A stretch of DNA of 64,000 nucleotides. It comes from Clostridia bacterium (GTDB taxonomy: Bacteria; Bacillota_A; Clostridia; Christensenellales; Aristaeellaceae). Of this stretch, positions 44,681-53,578 are shown in pieces. The DNA lies in NCBI GenBank assembly GCA_017517815.1, contig JAFWYA010000071.1, positions 1 through 64,000 of the forward strand, in the 5' to 3' direction. Within the stretch, counting starts at the first letter, position 1. Every line of letters begins with the position of its first letter. A program made the position numbers and the translations under genes. The notes beneath the pieces were generated by a model. That model saw only the letters and a list, made by a program, of their open reading frames with translations, made no database searches and had not been told where the DNA came from.

Positions 44681-45103
44681 TCAGAAATATATATCCTGAA
44701 ACAGCACGCTTTCGATATCCGCCACCTGTACAAGGCTGATCTCTTCGCCATCCTCCAGTACCAGATCCGCCTCCGACAACCTCAGTTTTTTCAGTTTGCC
44801 TTCTGAAACGATATATCTGCCGCCCTCTTTGCGTTCATCCTGCACAAAATGTGTGATCCTGACCCATGGCCTGCTTTTGACGTTTTCCAAAAGGATACGC
44901 AGTTTGATATCCAGTTCCAGCTGTTCACAGTCGCCAATTTCCCGTTTGCGTTCGGTCAGCCTTGCTGCCTCATCGATAGCATCGTCATATCCTGTAAGCG
45001 CTGCAAAGGGTGCAAACTGCGCCGCCCGGTTAGCAACCGCCATCGGTTTGTGTTTTCGGCTGACCGGATGTTCCAGGCCGATAATGTCATCATATCTGCC
45101 CAT
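44681..45103 (-). CDS. YolD-like protein
   Basis: A 140-residue YolD-family protein. The N-terminal RAAQFAPFAALTGYDDAIDEA (about 26-46) and the central RITHFVQDERKEGGRY are family features. YolD proteins are almost always coded next to Y-family polymerases and are thought to act with them in translesion synthesis. Here it lies 12 bases after the polymerase gene, in the same SOS-controlled operon. Confidence 0.9.
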   Translation of the reverse strand: MGRYDDIIGLEHPVSRKHKPMAVANRAAQFAPFAALTGYDDAIDEAARLTERKREIGDCEQLELDIKLRILLENVKSRPWVRITHFVQDERKEGGRYIVSEGKLKKLRLSEADLVLEDGEEISLVQVADIESVLFQDIYF

Positions 45104-45115
45104 ATATTCCTCTTT

Positions 45116-46603
45116 TTACGCTTTATGTCCGCCGATCTGCTGGTTGCGCTCACGCGCCGTCGCGCCCTCCTGCAGATTCATACCGCGCAGAATGGCATTT
45201 TTGCCGTATTTTTTTCGTATTTCAAGTACTGCCTGCTGATGGCGCTGTTCCTTTGCCAGCTGCTCGTCGGTCAGTTCTGGGCCCCAGTGTGTAAACATAT
45301 CCACCTGAAAGGATGCATTGGGGTCAACGCACCGCTCATCCACCACATGATTGGCCACAATATACATTCTGCGCACCAGCAAATCCGCATGAACAATGCG
45401 CTGATACAGCATCATGGCTGCCTGAATGATCAGCCTTGCCGAAGAAGTTTGTCTGGGCAGATTGATGCTTCCGTGCGCTGCTTTGGGAACTTTTCGTCCG
45501 TAATGGTCGATTTCCACAGGCCCATCATATTTTTCAGCACGTTCCGGGTCAGAGAGATTTTCGATGTCGTATCCCACCGTTAGCACGATCTGGTCTGTCA
45601 CAAGACGTTTATCCACCAGATCCAGTGAGAGTGAATCCGCCATCTCCCGCATAATGAGCGCAGATGTGCGGAAATTGCAGCCGCACTGCAGCACCTGCCC
45701 GGAACTCAGACTGCTGCTTTCAGGTCGATATGCCTTGATATCGGCAATGGTACAGGGTTCCCAACCCCAGGCATGGTCGATAAGCAGCTCCGCATTAACG
45801 CCGAAGAGCTGGTACAGTCTTTCCGCATTTTGCGGCGCACAGGGGCCGCCTACTGAGCAGCGTGCAATATCTCCCATGGTATACAGGCCATTTTCTTCCA
45901 GCTTTCTGGCATAGCCGCGCCCCACGCGCCAAAAATCCGTCAAAGGGCGGTGCGACCACAACCTCTGCCGGTAGGTCATTTCATCAAGCTCTGCGATACG
46001 CGCGCCGTTTGCATCCGCCGGGCAGTGCTTGGCCATGATGTCCAGCGCAATTTTGGACAGATACAGATTGGTGCCGATCCCCGCCGTGGCTGTTATGCCT
46101 GTGGCAGCATAGATTTCGCCGATCATGCGCCGGGCCAGTTCTCTGGGCGTCATGCGATAGGTGCGCAGGTAATGCGTTACGTCCATGAATACCTCGTCGA
46201 TCGAATACACGTGGATATCCTCAGGCGCAACGTATTTGCGGTAGATATCATAAATACGTGTGCTGTAATCCATATAAAGCGCCATGCGGGGTTTAGCAAC
46301 GAGGTAATCGATCTTCAGAGAAGGATTGGCCTGCAGTTCTTTTGCATTCCAGGAGGAACCCGCATTTCCGCGCCTGTATCCGTTGGCCTGACGTATTTTT
46401 TCCTGCACTTCAAACAGCCGGCTTCTCCCCGGCACACCATAAGCCTTGATGGCCGGTGTTGCCGCCAGACAGATTGTTTTGGCCGTTCGCGCTTCGTCTG
46501 CCACCACCAGCAGCGTTGTCATGGGATCCAGCCCACGCTCACGGCATTCCACAGATGCATAGAACGACTTCAGGTCAATCGCAATATAAGCGTGTTCGTT
46601 CAT
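45116..46603 (-). CDS. Y-family DNA polymerase, UmuC/UvrX-like
   Basis: A 495-residue translesion polymerase. Catalytic acidic residues are in YIAIDLKSFYASVEC (Asp10 region) and VYSIDEVFMD. Finger, thumb (ATAGIGTNLYLSKIALDIMAKH) and little-finger domains follow in order, plus a C-terminal tail of about 60 residues. It copies past damaged bases. The operon promoter contains a perfect LexA box, so it is damage-inducible. Such pairs occur on plasmids and phages too, but no mobile-element genes are seen here. Confidence 0.94.
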   Translation of the reverse strand: MNEHAYIAIDLKSFYASVECRERGLDPMTTLLVVADEARTAKTICLAATPAIKAYGVPGRSRLFEVQEKIRQANGYRRGNAGSSWNAKELQANPSLKIDYLVAKPRMALYMDYSTRIYDIYRKYVAPEDIHVYSIDEVFMDVTHYLRTYRMTPRELARRMIGEIYAATGITATAGIGTNLYLSKIALDIMAKHCPADANGARIAELDEMTYRQRLWSHRPLTDFWRVGRGYARKLEENGLYTMGDIARCSVGGPCAPQNAERLYQLFGVNAELLIDHAWGWEPCTIADIKAYRPESSSLSSGQVLQCGCNFRTSALIMREMADSLSLDLVDKRLVTDQIVLTVGYDIENLSDPERAEKYDGPVEIDHYGRKVPKAAHGSINLPRQTSSARLIIQAAMMLYQRIVHADLLVRRMYIVANHVVDERCVDPNASFQVDMFTHWGPELTDEQLAKEQRHQQAVLEIRKKYGKNAILRGMNLQEGATARERNQQIGGHKA

Positions 46604-46634
46604 CAGGCTCTCCCCCCCTTCTGTTCTCCTGTTG

Positions 46635-46663
46635 ATTATATCATGCGAACATATGTTCGTAAA
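46635..46663 (-). promoter_or_regulatory. SOS-controlled promoter of the polymerase operon
   Basis: On the minus strand TTTACG (46658-46663), 17 bases, TATAAT (46635-46640). The LexA box occupies the spacer. Confidence 0.8.
46646..46659. promoter_or_regulatory. LexA (SOS) box
   Basis: CGAACATATGTTCG is a perfect match to the Bacillota consensus CGAAC-N4-GTTCG, lying between the -35 and -10 of the polymerase promoter. Confidence 0.93.
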
Positions 46664-46681
46664 TAGAAAAAACGGGAAAAG

Positions 46682-46713
46682 AAAAACATCCTGCGTAATT
46701 GCAGGATGTTTTT
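46682..46713 (-). terminator. Terminator of the last oxidoreductase gene
   Basis: A 13-bp stem (46682-46694 with 46701-46713) with A- and T-rich ends, just past the stop codon at 46728. Confidence 0.9.
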
Positions 46714-46727
46714 GCTGCCGATAAACC

Positions 46728-47696
46728 TCAATACCGGATCTGCTCCAAAATTTCCATCACGTCCAGAATGCGCTGCTTGGGAACCATCGGCGATGGCTCG
46801 CCCCTTTGCGCACACTCAATCAGATGCGTCAATTCGCGCAAAAATTCTCCACTGGCCGGCAGGTTGATGCCGCTGGCCACCCGGACCGTCTCGCTTACGT
46901 CAAAAACCGTTTTTTCGCCGTCTGCGTCATAGCCGGTAACACCGTTTTCATCGCAGATGAGCATGCCGCGTTCAAAGTATACGCGCCAGTGCGCCATAAA
47001 CGGAATAGCCGCATTGAGCCACCCGGCTTCGGCAACAACATTCAGACCGCTGCTGTATCCATAGCTGAAACGATAATGCTCATCGTAGTCCTTGCCTTCG
47101 CATCTGCATGAAGTGTAGGCCACGCGATCAGGCTTGCCGAACAGACTAATGATCAGGTCCAGATCATGAATATGCAGATCATACGGAATCAATCCGCTCT
47201 TGTCACGATCAAACAGCCATCTGCCGTGAGTCCATTTCGGGCAGGCCGTCAGGCGCTGAAAATACCCATCCAGCGGTCGACCATAACGACCATCCGCAAG
47301 CACCTGACGCAGTGCCTCCGTCTCACGCTTAAACTGCACCACCTGCGCCACATACAGCTGCACACCTGCCTTGTGTGCTGCCTCATACATCTGCACAACG
47401 TCATCATAATGCAGCGCCACAGGTTTCTCAACAATCACATGCTTGCCATTCGCAATGGCCTCCAGCACAAGTTCCTTATGCAAAAAGGTAGGCGCACAAA
47501 TATCTACCAGTTCAACCGTTTCACTGGTGCAGGCCTCCGTGATGGTTGCGTAAATAGGAATGCCCCACTCAGCAGCCACGGATCGGTCTTTGTCAGACTG
47601 GCCCACGGCAGCAGTCACCTCCGCAATCGGAATCTGCTGAGCATTGGCATAGTGGCACGATCCCATGCCGCCCAGGCCGACAAGCAGAATTTTCAT
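46728..47696 (-). CDS. Gfo/Idh/MocA family oxidoreductase (1)
   Basis: A 322-residue NAD(P)-dependent sugar or inositol dehydrogenase-like protein. It has a Rossmann fold MKILLVGLGGMGSCHY (1-16), the catalytic Lys in EKPVALHYDD and a C-terminal alpha/beta domain with IHDLDLIISLFG. The ATG at 47696 has AAAGGAG. A terminator-like hairpin lies only 24 bases upstream of the start, so it is expressed by read-through of that hairpin or from a promoter inside the preceding gene. Substrate unknown. Confidence 0.88.
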   Translation of the reverse strand: MKILLVGLGGMGSCHYANAQQIPIAEVTAAVGQSDKDRSVAAEWGIPIYATITEACTSETVELVDICAPTFLHKELVLEAIANGKHVIVEKPVALHYDDVVQMYEAAHKAGVQLYVAQVVQFKRETEALRQVLADGRYGRPLDGYFQRLTACPKWTHGRWLFDRDKSGLIPYDLHIHDLDLIISLFGKPDRVAYTSCRCEGKDYDEHYRFSYGYSSGLNVVAEAGWLNAAIPFMAHWRVYFERGMLICDENGVTGYDADGEKTVFDVSETVRVASGINLPASGEFLRELTHLIECAQRGEPSPMVPKQRILDVMEILEQIRY

Positions 47697-47720
47697 AGTG
47701 TTGCTCCTTTCATTGAAAGA

Positions 47721-47757
47721 AAAAAGCATATCAGCGCGAGGGGCTGATATGCTTTTT
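47721..47757 (-). terminator. Terminator or attenuator within the sugar operon
   Basis: A 15-bp stem (47721-47735 with 47743-47757) with a T-run on the minus strand lies between the isomerase gene and oxidoreductase (1). It probably reduces expression of the last gene. Confidence 0.85.
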
Positions 47758-47762
47758 TAATT

Positions 47763-48578
47763 TCACAGGGTATAACCCTGCGCACGCAGATAGTCCGCGC
47801 TGTCCTGAATGGCCTGATCCACTTCGGCCAGATTCTTGGGACCCGCAGCCGTAAATTCAATTTCGATGCTGAACGGGCAATTGTTGCCAGCCTTTTCAAG
47901 CATGCCAAAAACGCCCGGGAAATCAACGCGGCCCTTGCCAAGCGCCGGGAAATCCCATACATCATCAGCGCCGGCCTTGTCCTTGAGGTGCATATAGCCC
48001 ACATTATGAATGCAGTTTGCCAGATCCTCGCAGGGATCCACGCGGCCATAGAAAATCACGTTGGCCGTATCATAATTGACCTTTACGCGCTCGCTGTCAA
48101 CCAGCTCAGCAATTTCGGAAAGCACCTTGCCCGTTCCATGCTCCTTGCCATGGGTTTCCAGTACGAGGGTCAGGCCGTACTTTTCCAGATAAGGAACCAA
48201 TTCAGCAATATAACCGGCAACCGTCTGATTATCCACAACAGCGTTGTCCTTGATATGCGCTTCGCCAATGGAGCTGACGATGTAATCACACCCAAAGAAA
48301 GCCGCCAACCGAATATTCTTGATAAAATCGCCAATGCGCTCGGTGTCCATCAGGTTGCAGTGACCACTCATGCTGAAGGGAATGATCCCGGCACGATCCA
48401 GCATGTCCTTTACCTCCAGCAGACGCTCAAAGCTTTGGTCGGGAAACACATGCTCCGTCCAGCCTTTGGTAGCCGTAAGTTCAATATAATGGAAGCCCGC
48501 CTTGCGAATCCCCTCAATGGCCTCCTCAATGGAGAAGCCATGGTAGCAGTTGGAATTGACGGCAATGATTCTATCCAT
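47763..48578 (-). CDS. Sugar phosphate isomerase/epimerase (xylose-isomerase-like TIM barrel)
   Basis: A 271-residue AP-endonuclease-2-fold TIM barrel with metal-ligand acidic residues in VLETHGKE, VNYDTANVIF, YMHLKDKAG and SIEIEFTAAG. Relatives include IolE/IolI (inositol breakdown) and sugar epimerases. The ATG at 48578 has GGGAGG. It lies between two Gfo/Idh/MocA genes behind a ribose-type importer, typical of inositol or rare-sugar pathways, but the exact substrate cannot be read from sequence. Confidence 0.85.
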   Translation of the reverse strand: MDRIIAVNSNCYHGFSIEEAIEGIRKAGFHYIELTATKGWTEHVFPDQSFERLLEVKDMLDRAGIIPFSMSGHCNLMDTERIGDFIKNIRLAAFFGCDYIVSSIGEAHIKDNAVVDNQTVAGYIAELVPYLEKYGLTLVLETHGKEHGTGKVLSEIAELVDSERVKVNYDTANVIFYGRVDPCEDLANCIHNVGYMHLKDKAGADDVWDFPALGKGRVDFPGVFGMLEKAGNNCPFSIEIEFTAAGPKNLAEVDQAIQDSADYLRAQGYTL

Positions 48579-48595
48579 ACTTGTTCCTCCCTGTT

Positions 48596-49633
48596 TCAGT
48601 TGCCAACACGCACAACGCATTTCTTTTCGCTGGCCTCAAGCACGGCAAAAATAGCGCGCATTGCAGGCAACACACTTTCGCCGGAAATGGCGTCAACATC
48701 TTTGCCGTTCAACCAGTCGACAAACAAATCGATCACGCCGGACTTCGTCTGGTTGTCATTGGTCTGGATCTGTTCCACGTCGTAGTATACCGTTTCTCCA
48801 TTGCGGCGGTTCAGCACAAGCGTATGGGCCGGATCGTCATAAATGCGCAGTACGCCTTCCGTGCCATATAGCACAGTAGAGTTATCCTCAGCGCCATAAT
48901 TGGTCCACCCAGCCGTCATGGTGCCCGTCGCTCCACCGTCCATACGGTAGAAGCAGAATGCGTTGTCATCCACCGTAATGGGCGAACCATCCGCAAACTT
49001 CTTATCAAGCACCGTCAGGTGCGCCATCGTTTCAACAATCTTTTGCCCCGTCAGATACTGAACGAGGTCAGTTTTATGAATACCGAGATCGGCCAACGCG
49101 CCCATAGCTGCCTTCTTTTTATCGAAGAACCAGGTCTGCATGCCCGGATCCACGCTCCACGTTTCAGGGCCTGCGTGCGTAAAGGCAGTGCGGAACGTAA
49201 GGATTTTGCCGATTTCACCCTGCCGGATCAACTCTCTGGCCTTCACGTGGGCGCCTGCCAGCCGCTGATTCTGACCGATCATCAGCTTTTTGCCGCATTC
49301 GCGTGCCGTATCGACCATCGCTTCACACTCCTCAAGCGTGATGGCCATGGGCTTTTCGCAAAGCACGTGTTTTCCTGCACGCAGGGCCGCAATCGTCACT
49401 TCGGCATGCTTTTCATTGGGGCAGCAAACGCTGATGGCATCTACCTCATCCGAAGCAATCAGCGCCTCGCATGTGGGATAAGCAGTTGCGCCATACTGCT
49501 GCGCCAGCGCTTGTGCACGCTCGATGTTCACATCGTACAGCGCAGTGATGCAGCAATCCGCACGTTCTGCATATTCCGGCAGATGGCGAATCTGCGTCAC
49601 CTTGCCGCAGCCAACAATTCCGATTCTGATCAT
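48596..49633 (-). CDS. Gfo/Idh/MocA family oxidoreductase (2)
   Basis: A 345-residue NAD(P)-dependent dehydrogenase with Rossmann start MIRIGIVGCGKVTQIRHLPEY, catalytic Lys in CEKPMAITLEECE and C-terminal DLGIHKTDLVQYLTG. The ATG at 49633 has AAAGGAAA. It lies 17 bases before the isomerase gene and 25 bases after the permease gene, so import and first oxidation are cotranscribed. Confidence 0.9.
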   Translation of the reverse strand: MIRIGIVGCGKVTQIRHLPEYAERADCCITALYDVNIERAQALAQQYGATAYPTCEALIASDEVDAISVCCPNEKHAEVTIAALRAGKHVLCEKPMAITLEECEAMVDTARECGKKLMIGQNQRLAGAHVKARELIRQGEIGKILTFRTAFTHAGPETWSVDPGMQTWFFDKKKAAMGALADLGIHKTDLVQYLTGQKIVETMAHLTVLDKKFADGSPITVDDNAFCFYRMDGGATGTMTAGWTNYGAEDNSTVLYGTEGVLRIYDDPAHTLVLNRRNGETVYYDVEQIQTNDNQTKSGVIDLFVDWLNGKDVDAISGESVLPAMRAIFAVLEASEKKCVVRVGN

Positions 49634-49658
49634 GGTTTTTCCTTTCCCCGTGATGCGG

Positions 49659-50696
49659 TCAGGAGTTGCTTTCCTTCTTCTGCAGCAGCACAGCCACAAT
49701 AACGATGAATCCCTTGAAGGCCTCACGCAGGAAGGGAGGCACGCCCATGAGGTTGAGCAGGTTGTTCATCACAGCAATGATCAGCATGCCCAGCACCGTT
49801 CCCACAATGGAACCCTTGCCGCCGCTCATGCTCACGCCGCCTACCACGACCGCAGCAATAGCGTCCATTTCATAGCCGCTGCCGGCATTGGCGTAGTCCA
49901 TGGAGCCGATACGGGCCACCTGAATGATGGAGGACACCGAAACCAGCAGGCCGGACAGCACATACACCAGCGTCTTGACCTTTTCCACATTGATGCCGGA
50001 AAGGCGGGCAGTACGCTCATTGGAGCCGATGGCATACACCTGACGGCCAAAGGGCGTCTTCTGGGAAATAATGTGCAGCACCACAGCGATCACAGCCCAG
50101 TAGATGATGGGCAGAATTACCTGACCGCCAATCTTGGTGTTGGCAATCGCCAAAAACTCCGTGGGAACCTTCACGGCGTTGGTCTGCATCACCTGCTGCG
50201 TCACACTGCGGCAGATTTTCATCATGCCCAGCGTGGCAATAAAGGCAGGCAGCTTCTGTCTGGCGATCAGCGTGCCGGATACTCCGCCCAACACAGCGCC
50301 CATCACAAGGCATACCACAATGCCGATGGCAAAAGCCGGTACGCCGGTGATGCCGGCAGAGGTCAGCAGGCCGTCGGGGTAGCCGTTGATGAAGAACATC
50401 AGCACAGCGCCTACTGCCACCAGGGTGGAACCAACAGCCAGGTCGATGCCGCCGGAAATGATGACAAAAGCCATACCCAACGCCACAATACCCACCATGG
50501 AGTTGTTGCGCAGAATGTTAATCCAGTTGCGGCTCCAGTAGCTGAACCATGCGCCAAAGGAATCAAAATCAAATCCCAGCGCGATGGTCTGCAGGATAAT
50601 CATCAAAATGAGCACCATACCCGTGGAGAACAGCGGATTGGTCTTCCACTGGTGTACTGCTTTTTGAAGAATGGTCTTTCGATTGGTTTTGGTCAT
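49659..50696 (-). CDS. Ribose-type sugar ABC transporter permease
   Basis: A 345-residue RbsC/MglC-family permease, forming a homodimeric channel. About nine membrane segments, with GGIDLAVGSTLVAVGAVLMFF and the coupling region AIGSNERTARLSGINVEKVK followed by GGVSMSGGKGSIVGTVLG. AGGAG precedes the ATG. It lies between the ATPase and oxidoreductase genes. Confidence 0.94.
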   Translation of the reverse strand: MTKTNRKTILQKAVHQWKTNPLFSTGMVLILMIILQTIALGFDFDSFGAWFSYWSRNWINILRNNSMVGIVALGMAFVIISGGIDLAVGSTLVAVGAVLMFFINGYPDGLLTSAGITGVPAFAIGIVVCLVMGAVLGGVSGTLIARQKLPAFIATLGMMKICRSVTQQVMQTNAVKVPTEFLAIANTKIGGQVILPIIYWAVIAVVLHIISQKTPFGRQVYAIGSNERTARLSGINVEKVKTLVYVLSGLLVSVSSIIQVARIGSMDYANAGSGYEMDAIAAVVVGGVSMSGGKGSIVGTVLGMLIIAVMNNLLNLMGVPPFLREAFKGFIVIVAVLLQKKESNS

Positions 50697-50721
50697 GAGA
50701 AATCTGTCTCCTCTCGCTGCA

Positions 50722-52200
50722 TCAGCCGCCGGTGGCCAGCCGCATCATTTCGTGTTCGTTCATGCTTTCACCGCTTACCTCAGCGCACACGGTGCCGTGG
50801 TACATCACAAGCGCTCTGTCGCACAGGCGGATGATCTCCTGCGCTTCACTGCACAGAACCACCACTGCCACGCCCTGATCCGCCAGCTGGTGAATGATCT
50901 GATAGATTTCTTCCTTCGCACCCACATCCACACCCTGGGTGGGGTTATCCAGAATCAGCAGTTTGGGGTTAGCACTCAGCCACTTGGCAAGCACAACCTT
51001 CTGCTGGTTGCCGCCGGAGAGGCTGGTGATGGAATCAGTATCGTTTTCCATCTTGATGCGCAGTGCATTCTTCTGCCGGTGGAATTCCGCCGTCTGGTCC
51101 GCCCTGCGAATCAGGCCAAAGCGAGTCATGCGGGGCAGCGTAACGATTGAACCGTTTTCAAGGATGTTCATATCCTTGATGATGCCGTTTTCCTTGCGGT
51201 TGCGTGGCAAGTAACCAATGCCCAGCTGCAGCGCCTGTTTGGTGGAGGTAATGACAACCGGCTTTTCTTCCAGATAGATCTTGCCGCTGTACTTTCCCTC
51301 CGCGCCAAATACCGTGCGGAACAGCTCGCTTCGGCCATCGCCCAGAAGGCCGGTTACGCCCAGCACCTCTCCGGCATGTACCTTGAGGCTTACATTGCGG
51401 AAATACGGCTCCTGCGTCAGGCTTTCCAGGCGAAGCACCTCTTTGCCCGTATTTCCCTTACGCTGGTTGCCCATGCTGTTTACCTCGTGGCCAACCATGT
51501 CGCGTGCAATGTCCGGAATGGATGTATCCTTCACCCATCCGTCAGCCACCACCACGCCGTCGCGCAGCACAGTATAGCGGTCGCAGATTTCCATCACCTC
51601 GCGCAGTTTGTGCGAAATGAATACAACGCCCACTTTCTGCTTGCGAAGCATACGCAGCATATCAAAAACGCGCTCAATTTCAGGATCAGTCAGCGACGTG
51701 GTTGGCTCATCCATAATGATGATAGAAGCATTCATCATCAGCGCACGTGAAATTTCAACAATCTGTTTGAAGGAAGCATCCAGCGAGGATACCATCGCAC
51801 CGGGATCAATTTCCAGCCCCATTTTATCAAAGAGTTCCTTCGTCTCCCGATACATGGCAGCATGATCCAAAAAACCGCTCTTCTTTTTCAGTTCGCGGCC
51901 GATAAACATATTCTCATACACAGGCAAATCGTTGATCAGGTTGAGTTCCTGATGGATAAACGCAATGCCCGCGCCCAGCGACTGGGCAGGATTAGCGAAA
52001 GAAACCGCACGCCCATCCAGTTCGATGGTTCCCTTGTCAGGCTGCAAAACGCCGCCCAGAATATTCATCAGCGTGGACTTGCCCGCGCCATTTTCACCCA
52101 GCAGAGCGCAGATTTCGCCCTCGTTCAAATGAAAGTCAACTGTTTTCAGCACGTCATTCGCGCCGAAGGATTTGACAATTCCCTTCATCTTCAGGTTCAT
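50722..52200 (-). CDS. Ribose-type sugar ABC transporter ATPase
   Basis: A 492-residue RbsA/MglA-type double ATPase. The first half has Walker A GENGAGKST and Walker B IIIMDEPTTSLTD. The second half has a degenerate Walker A (TGLLGDGRSE), signature LSGGNQQKV and LLILDNPTQGVDVG, the usual asymmetry. The start is the ATG at 52200 (MNLKMKGIVKSFG), preceded by a weak GGATGTGA; the longer reading upstream runs through the intergenic hairpins and is rejected. Confidence 0.93.
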   Translation of the reverse strand: MNLKMKGIVKSFGANDVLKTVDFHLNEGEICALLGENGAGKSTLMNILGGVLQPDKGTIELDGRAVSFANPAQSLGAGIAFIHQELNLINDLPVYENMFIGRELKKKSGFLDHAAMYRETKELFDKMGLEIDPGAMVSSLDASFKQIVEISRALMMNASIIIMDEPTTSLTDPEIERVFDMLRMLRKQKVGVVFISHKLREVMEICDRYTVLRDGVVVADGWVKDTSIPDIARDMVGHEVNSMGNQRKGNTGKEVLRLESLTQEPYFRNVSLKVHAGEVLGVTGLLGDGRSELFRTVFGAEGKYSGKIYLEEKPVVITSTKQALQLGIGYLPRNRKENGIIKDMNILENGSIVTLPRMTRFGLIRRADQTAEFHRQKNALRIKMENDTDSITSLSGGNQQKVVLAKWLSANPKLLILDNPTQGVDVGAKEEIYQIIHQLADQGVAVVVLCSEAQEIIRLCDRALVMYHGTVCAEVSGESMNEHEMMRLATGG

Positions 52201-52249
52201 GTATTCACATCCGTTCTCCCAGCCCGGGAAGTGATGGCTTTGAAAAGAA

Positions 52250-52371
52250 AGGGCCATGGCACAGCCATGGCCCTCAGGCCTTTCGCCTGAGCGCCGAAGC
52301 GCTTGTGAAGCTTGAGGTCGTTTTCTCAATCAACAAGCGGAAGGGCCATGGCAATGCCACGGCCCTTTCCG
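52250..52371 (-). repeat. Intergenic hairpin cluster behind the sugar-binding-protein gene
   Basis: Four stems lie in the 183-base gap between binding protein and ATPase genes: 52338-52371 (15-16 bases, one wobble, one bulge) just after the binding-protein stop; 52291-52302 (GCGC-CGAA-GCGC); 52275-52289 (CAGGC/GCCTG); and 52250-52274 (11 bp perfect, loop ACA). The two large stems share GGGCCATGGC. They probably stabilise the binding-protein mRNA and reduce read-through. Confidence 0.75.
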
Positions 52372-52383
52372 AAGAATGGACAA

Positions 52384-53328
52384 TTAGTAGATGGTGTTGG
52401 CCGGGTCGATGTACTCGTCCACGTTTTCAGCGCGCACGATCTGAGAGGGGATCACGGTCACGGGCTCAACAGCCTCGCCGTTGACGGCAGCGATGGCAAC
52501 GTTGATGCAGTCCTTGATCATCAGGGGGCTGTACAGAGCAGAGCTGGCAGCCACGTCGGTGCGTTCCTTGATCTGGGCGAAGTAGGTCTGAGCGCCGCCG
52601 CCGCCGGTGATGGCCTTGATATCGGTACGGCCAGCATCAGCGATAGCCTGCAGAGCGCCGATGGAGGTCTCGTCGTCCTCGGAGAAGATGGCGTCCAGCT
52701 GGGGATTTGCAGTCAGAATGTCAGCGGTCACGGCCAGGCCGTCGGCAGCTGCGAAGGAGGGAGCGGAGTAGTGCAGGATTTCAACGTCGGGAGCGATCTT
52801 GGCCATGGTCTCCATGAAGCCCTTCAGGCGCAGCTCGTTGATGGAGCCGGAAGAGGGAACTTCGATGGTAGCCACCTTGCCGGTGGTGCCGATCTTTTCG
52901 ACGATGTACTCAGCGCCAGCAACGCCCATGGACTCGTTGTCGCCGGTGACCTTGTAGATGCCGTTGGCGGGGATGTCCATATCGAAAGCAACAACAGCCA
53001 GGCCTTCATCGATGGCGGCCTGAGCGGCTACTTCCATGCCCACCCACTGGGGAGCGATGACCAGAGCCTGGGCGCCCCACAGCTTGGCTTCGTCAAACTG
53101 AGCGCTCATCTCTTCAGCGTTGCCGCTGGTGTACATCTTGTACTCGATGGTGCCGGCAGCAGCCAGTTCCTTGGCATAGGCTTCAGCGTGGTAGGCAACG
53201 CCGCCAACCCAGCCGTGGGTCACGGTGGAGACCATGATAGCAACCTTGATGGGGCCTTCAGCAGAAGCCATGGGGATCAGGCCAATGCACAGCATGAGGG
53301 CCAGAACGAGAGCGAGAACCTTCTTCAC
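52384..53328 (-). CDS. Sugar ABC transporter substrate-binding protein
   Basis: A 314-residue periplasmic-binding-protein-fold (RbsB-type) protein with HGWVGGVAYHAEAYAKELA and ALVIAPQWVGMEVAAQAAIDE. The signal peptide ends ASA-EG with no lipobox Cys at the cleavage site, so it is a signal-peptidase-I product rather than a lipoprotein. The start is GTG at 53328 with AGGAGG upstream. C/G-rich codon bias suggests high expression. It is first in the operon, followed by hairpins at 52250-52371. Confidence 0.92.
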   Translation of the reverse strand: MKKVLALVLALMLCIGLIPMASAEGPIKVAIMVSTVTHGWVGGVAYHAEAYAKELAAAGTIEYKMYTSGNAEEMSAQFDEAKLWGAQALVIAPQWVGMEVAAQAAIDEGLAVVAFDMDIPANGIYKVTGDNESMGVAGAEYIVEKIGTTGKVATIEVPSSGSINELRLKGFMETMAKIAPDVEILHYSAPSFAAADGLAVTADILTANPQLDAIFSEDDETSIGALQAIADAGRTDIKAITGGGGAQTYFAQIKERTDVAASSALYSPLMIKDCINVAIAAVNGEAVEPVTVIPSQIVRAENVDEYIDPANTIY

Positions 53329-53360
53329 AGTAGTTTCCTCCTTGAAATAATGTACATTTT

Positions 53361-53375
53361 CCGGAGTGTCTCCGG
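53361..53375 (-). promoter_or_regulatory. Small hairpin in the binding-protein leader
   Basis: CCGGAG-TGT-CTCCGG, a perfect 6-bp stem with a 3-base loop, about 33 bases upstream of the GTG start in a leader of about 108 bases. Confidence 0.45.
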
Positions 53376-53442
53376 CAGAACCTTTGCAAACAGGAAAAAG
53401 GCCTGCAAGCAGCATCTTCTTTTCCCCTTTTGCGTTGAGGAC

Positions 53443-53471
53443 AGCATATCACTTTGTGCATGATTTGTCAA
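53443..53471 (-). promoter_or_regulatory. Promoter of the ribose-type operon
   Basis: On the minus strand TTGACA (53466-53471), 17 bases, TATGCT (53443-53448) with an upstream TGA. Confidence 0.82.
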
Positions 53472-53513
53472 TTCACCCACCGGAAGAAATATCTCCCCTC
53501 AAGCGGCTTTTTC

Positions 53514-53542
53514 TTGCCTTCGCCGCCTAGGCATGTTATGAT
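53514..53542 (+). promoter_or_regulatory. Promoter of the SGNH hydrolase gene
   Basis: TTGCCT (53514-53519), 17 bases, TATGAT (53537-53542) preceded by TGT (extended -10). Confidence 0.7.
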
Positions 53543-53578
53543 GACACCACAGAATCACACCCTGTTCAGGAGGGCATT

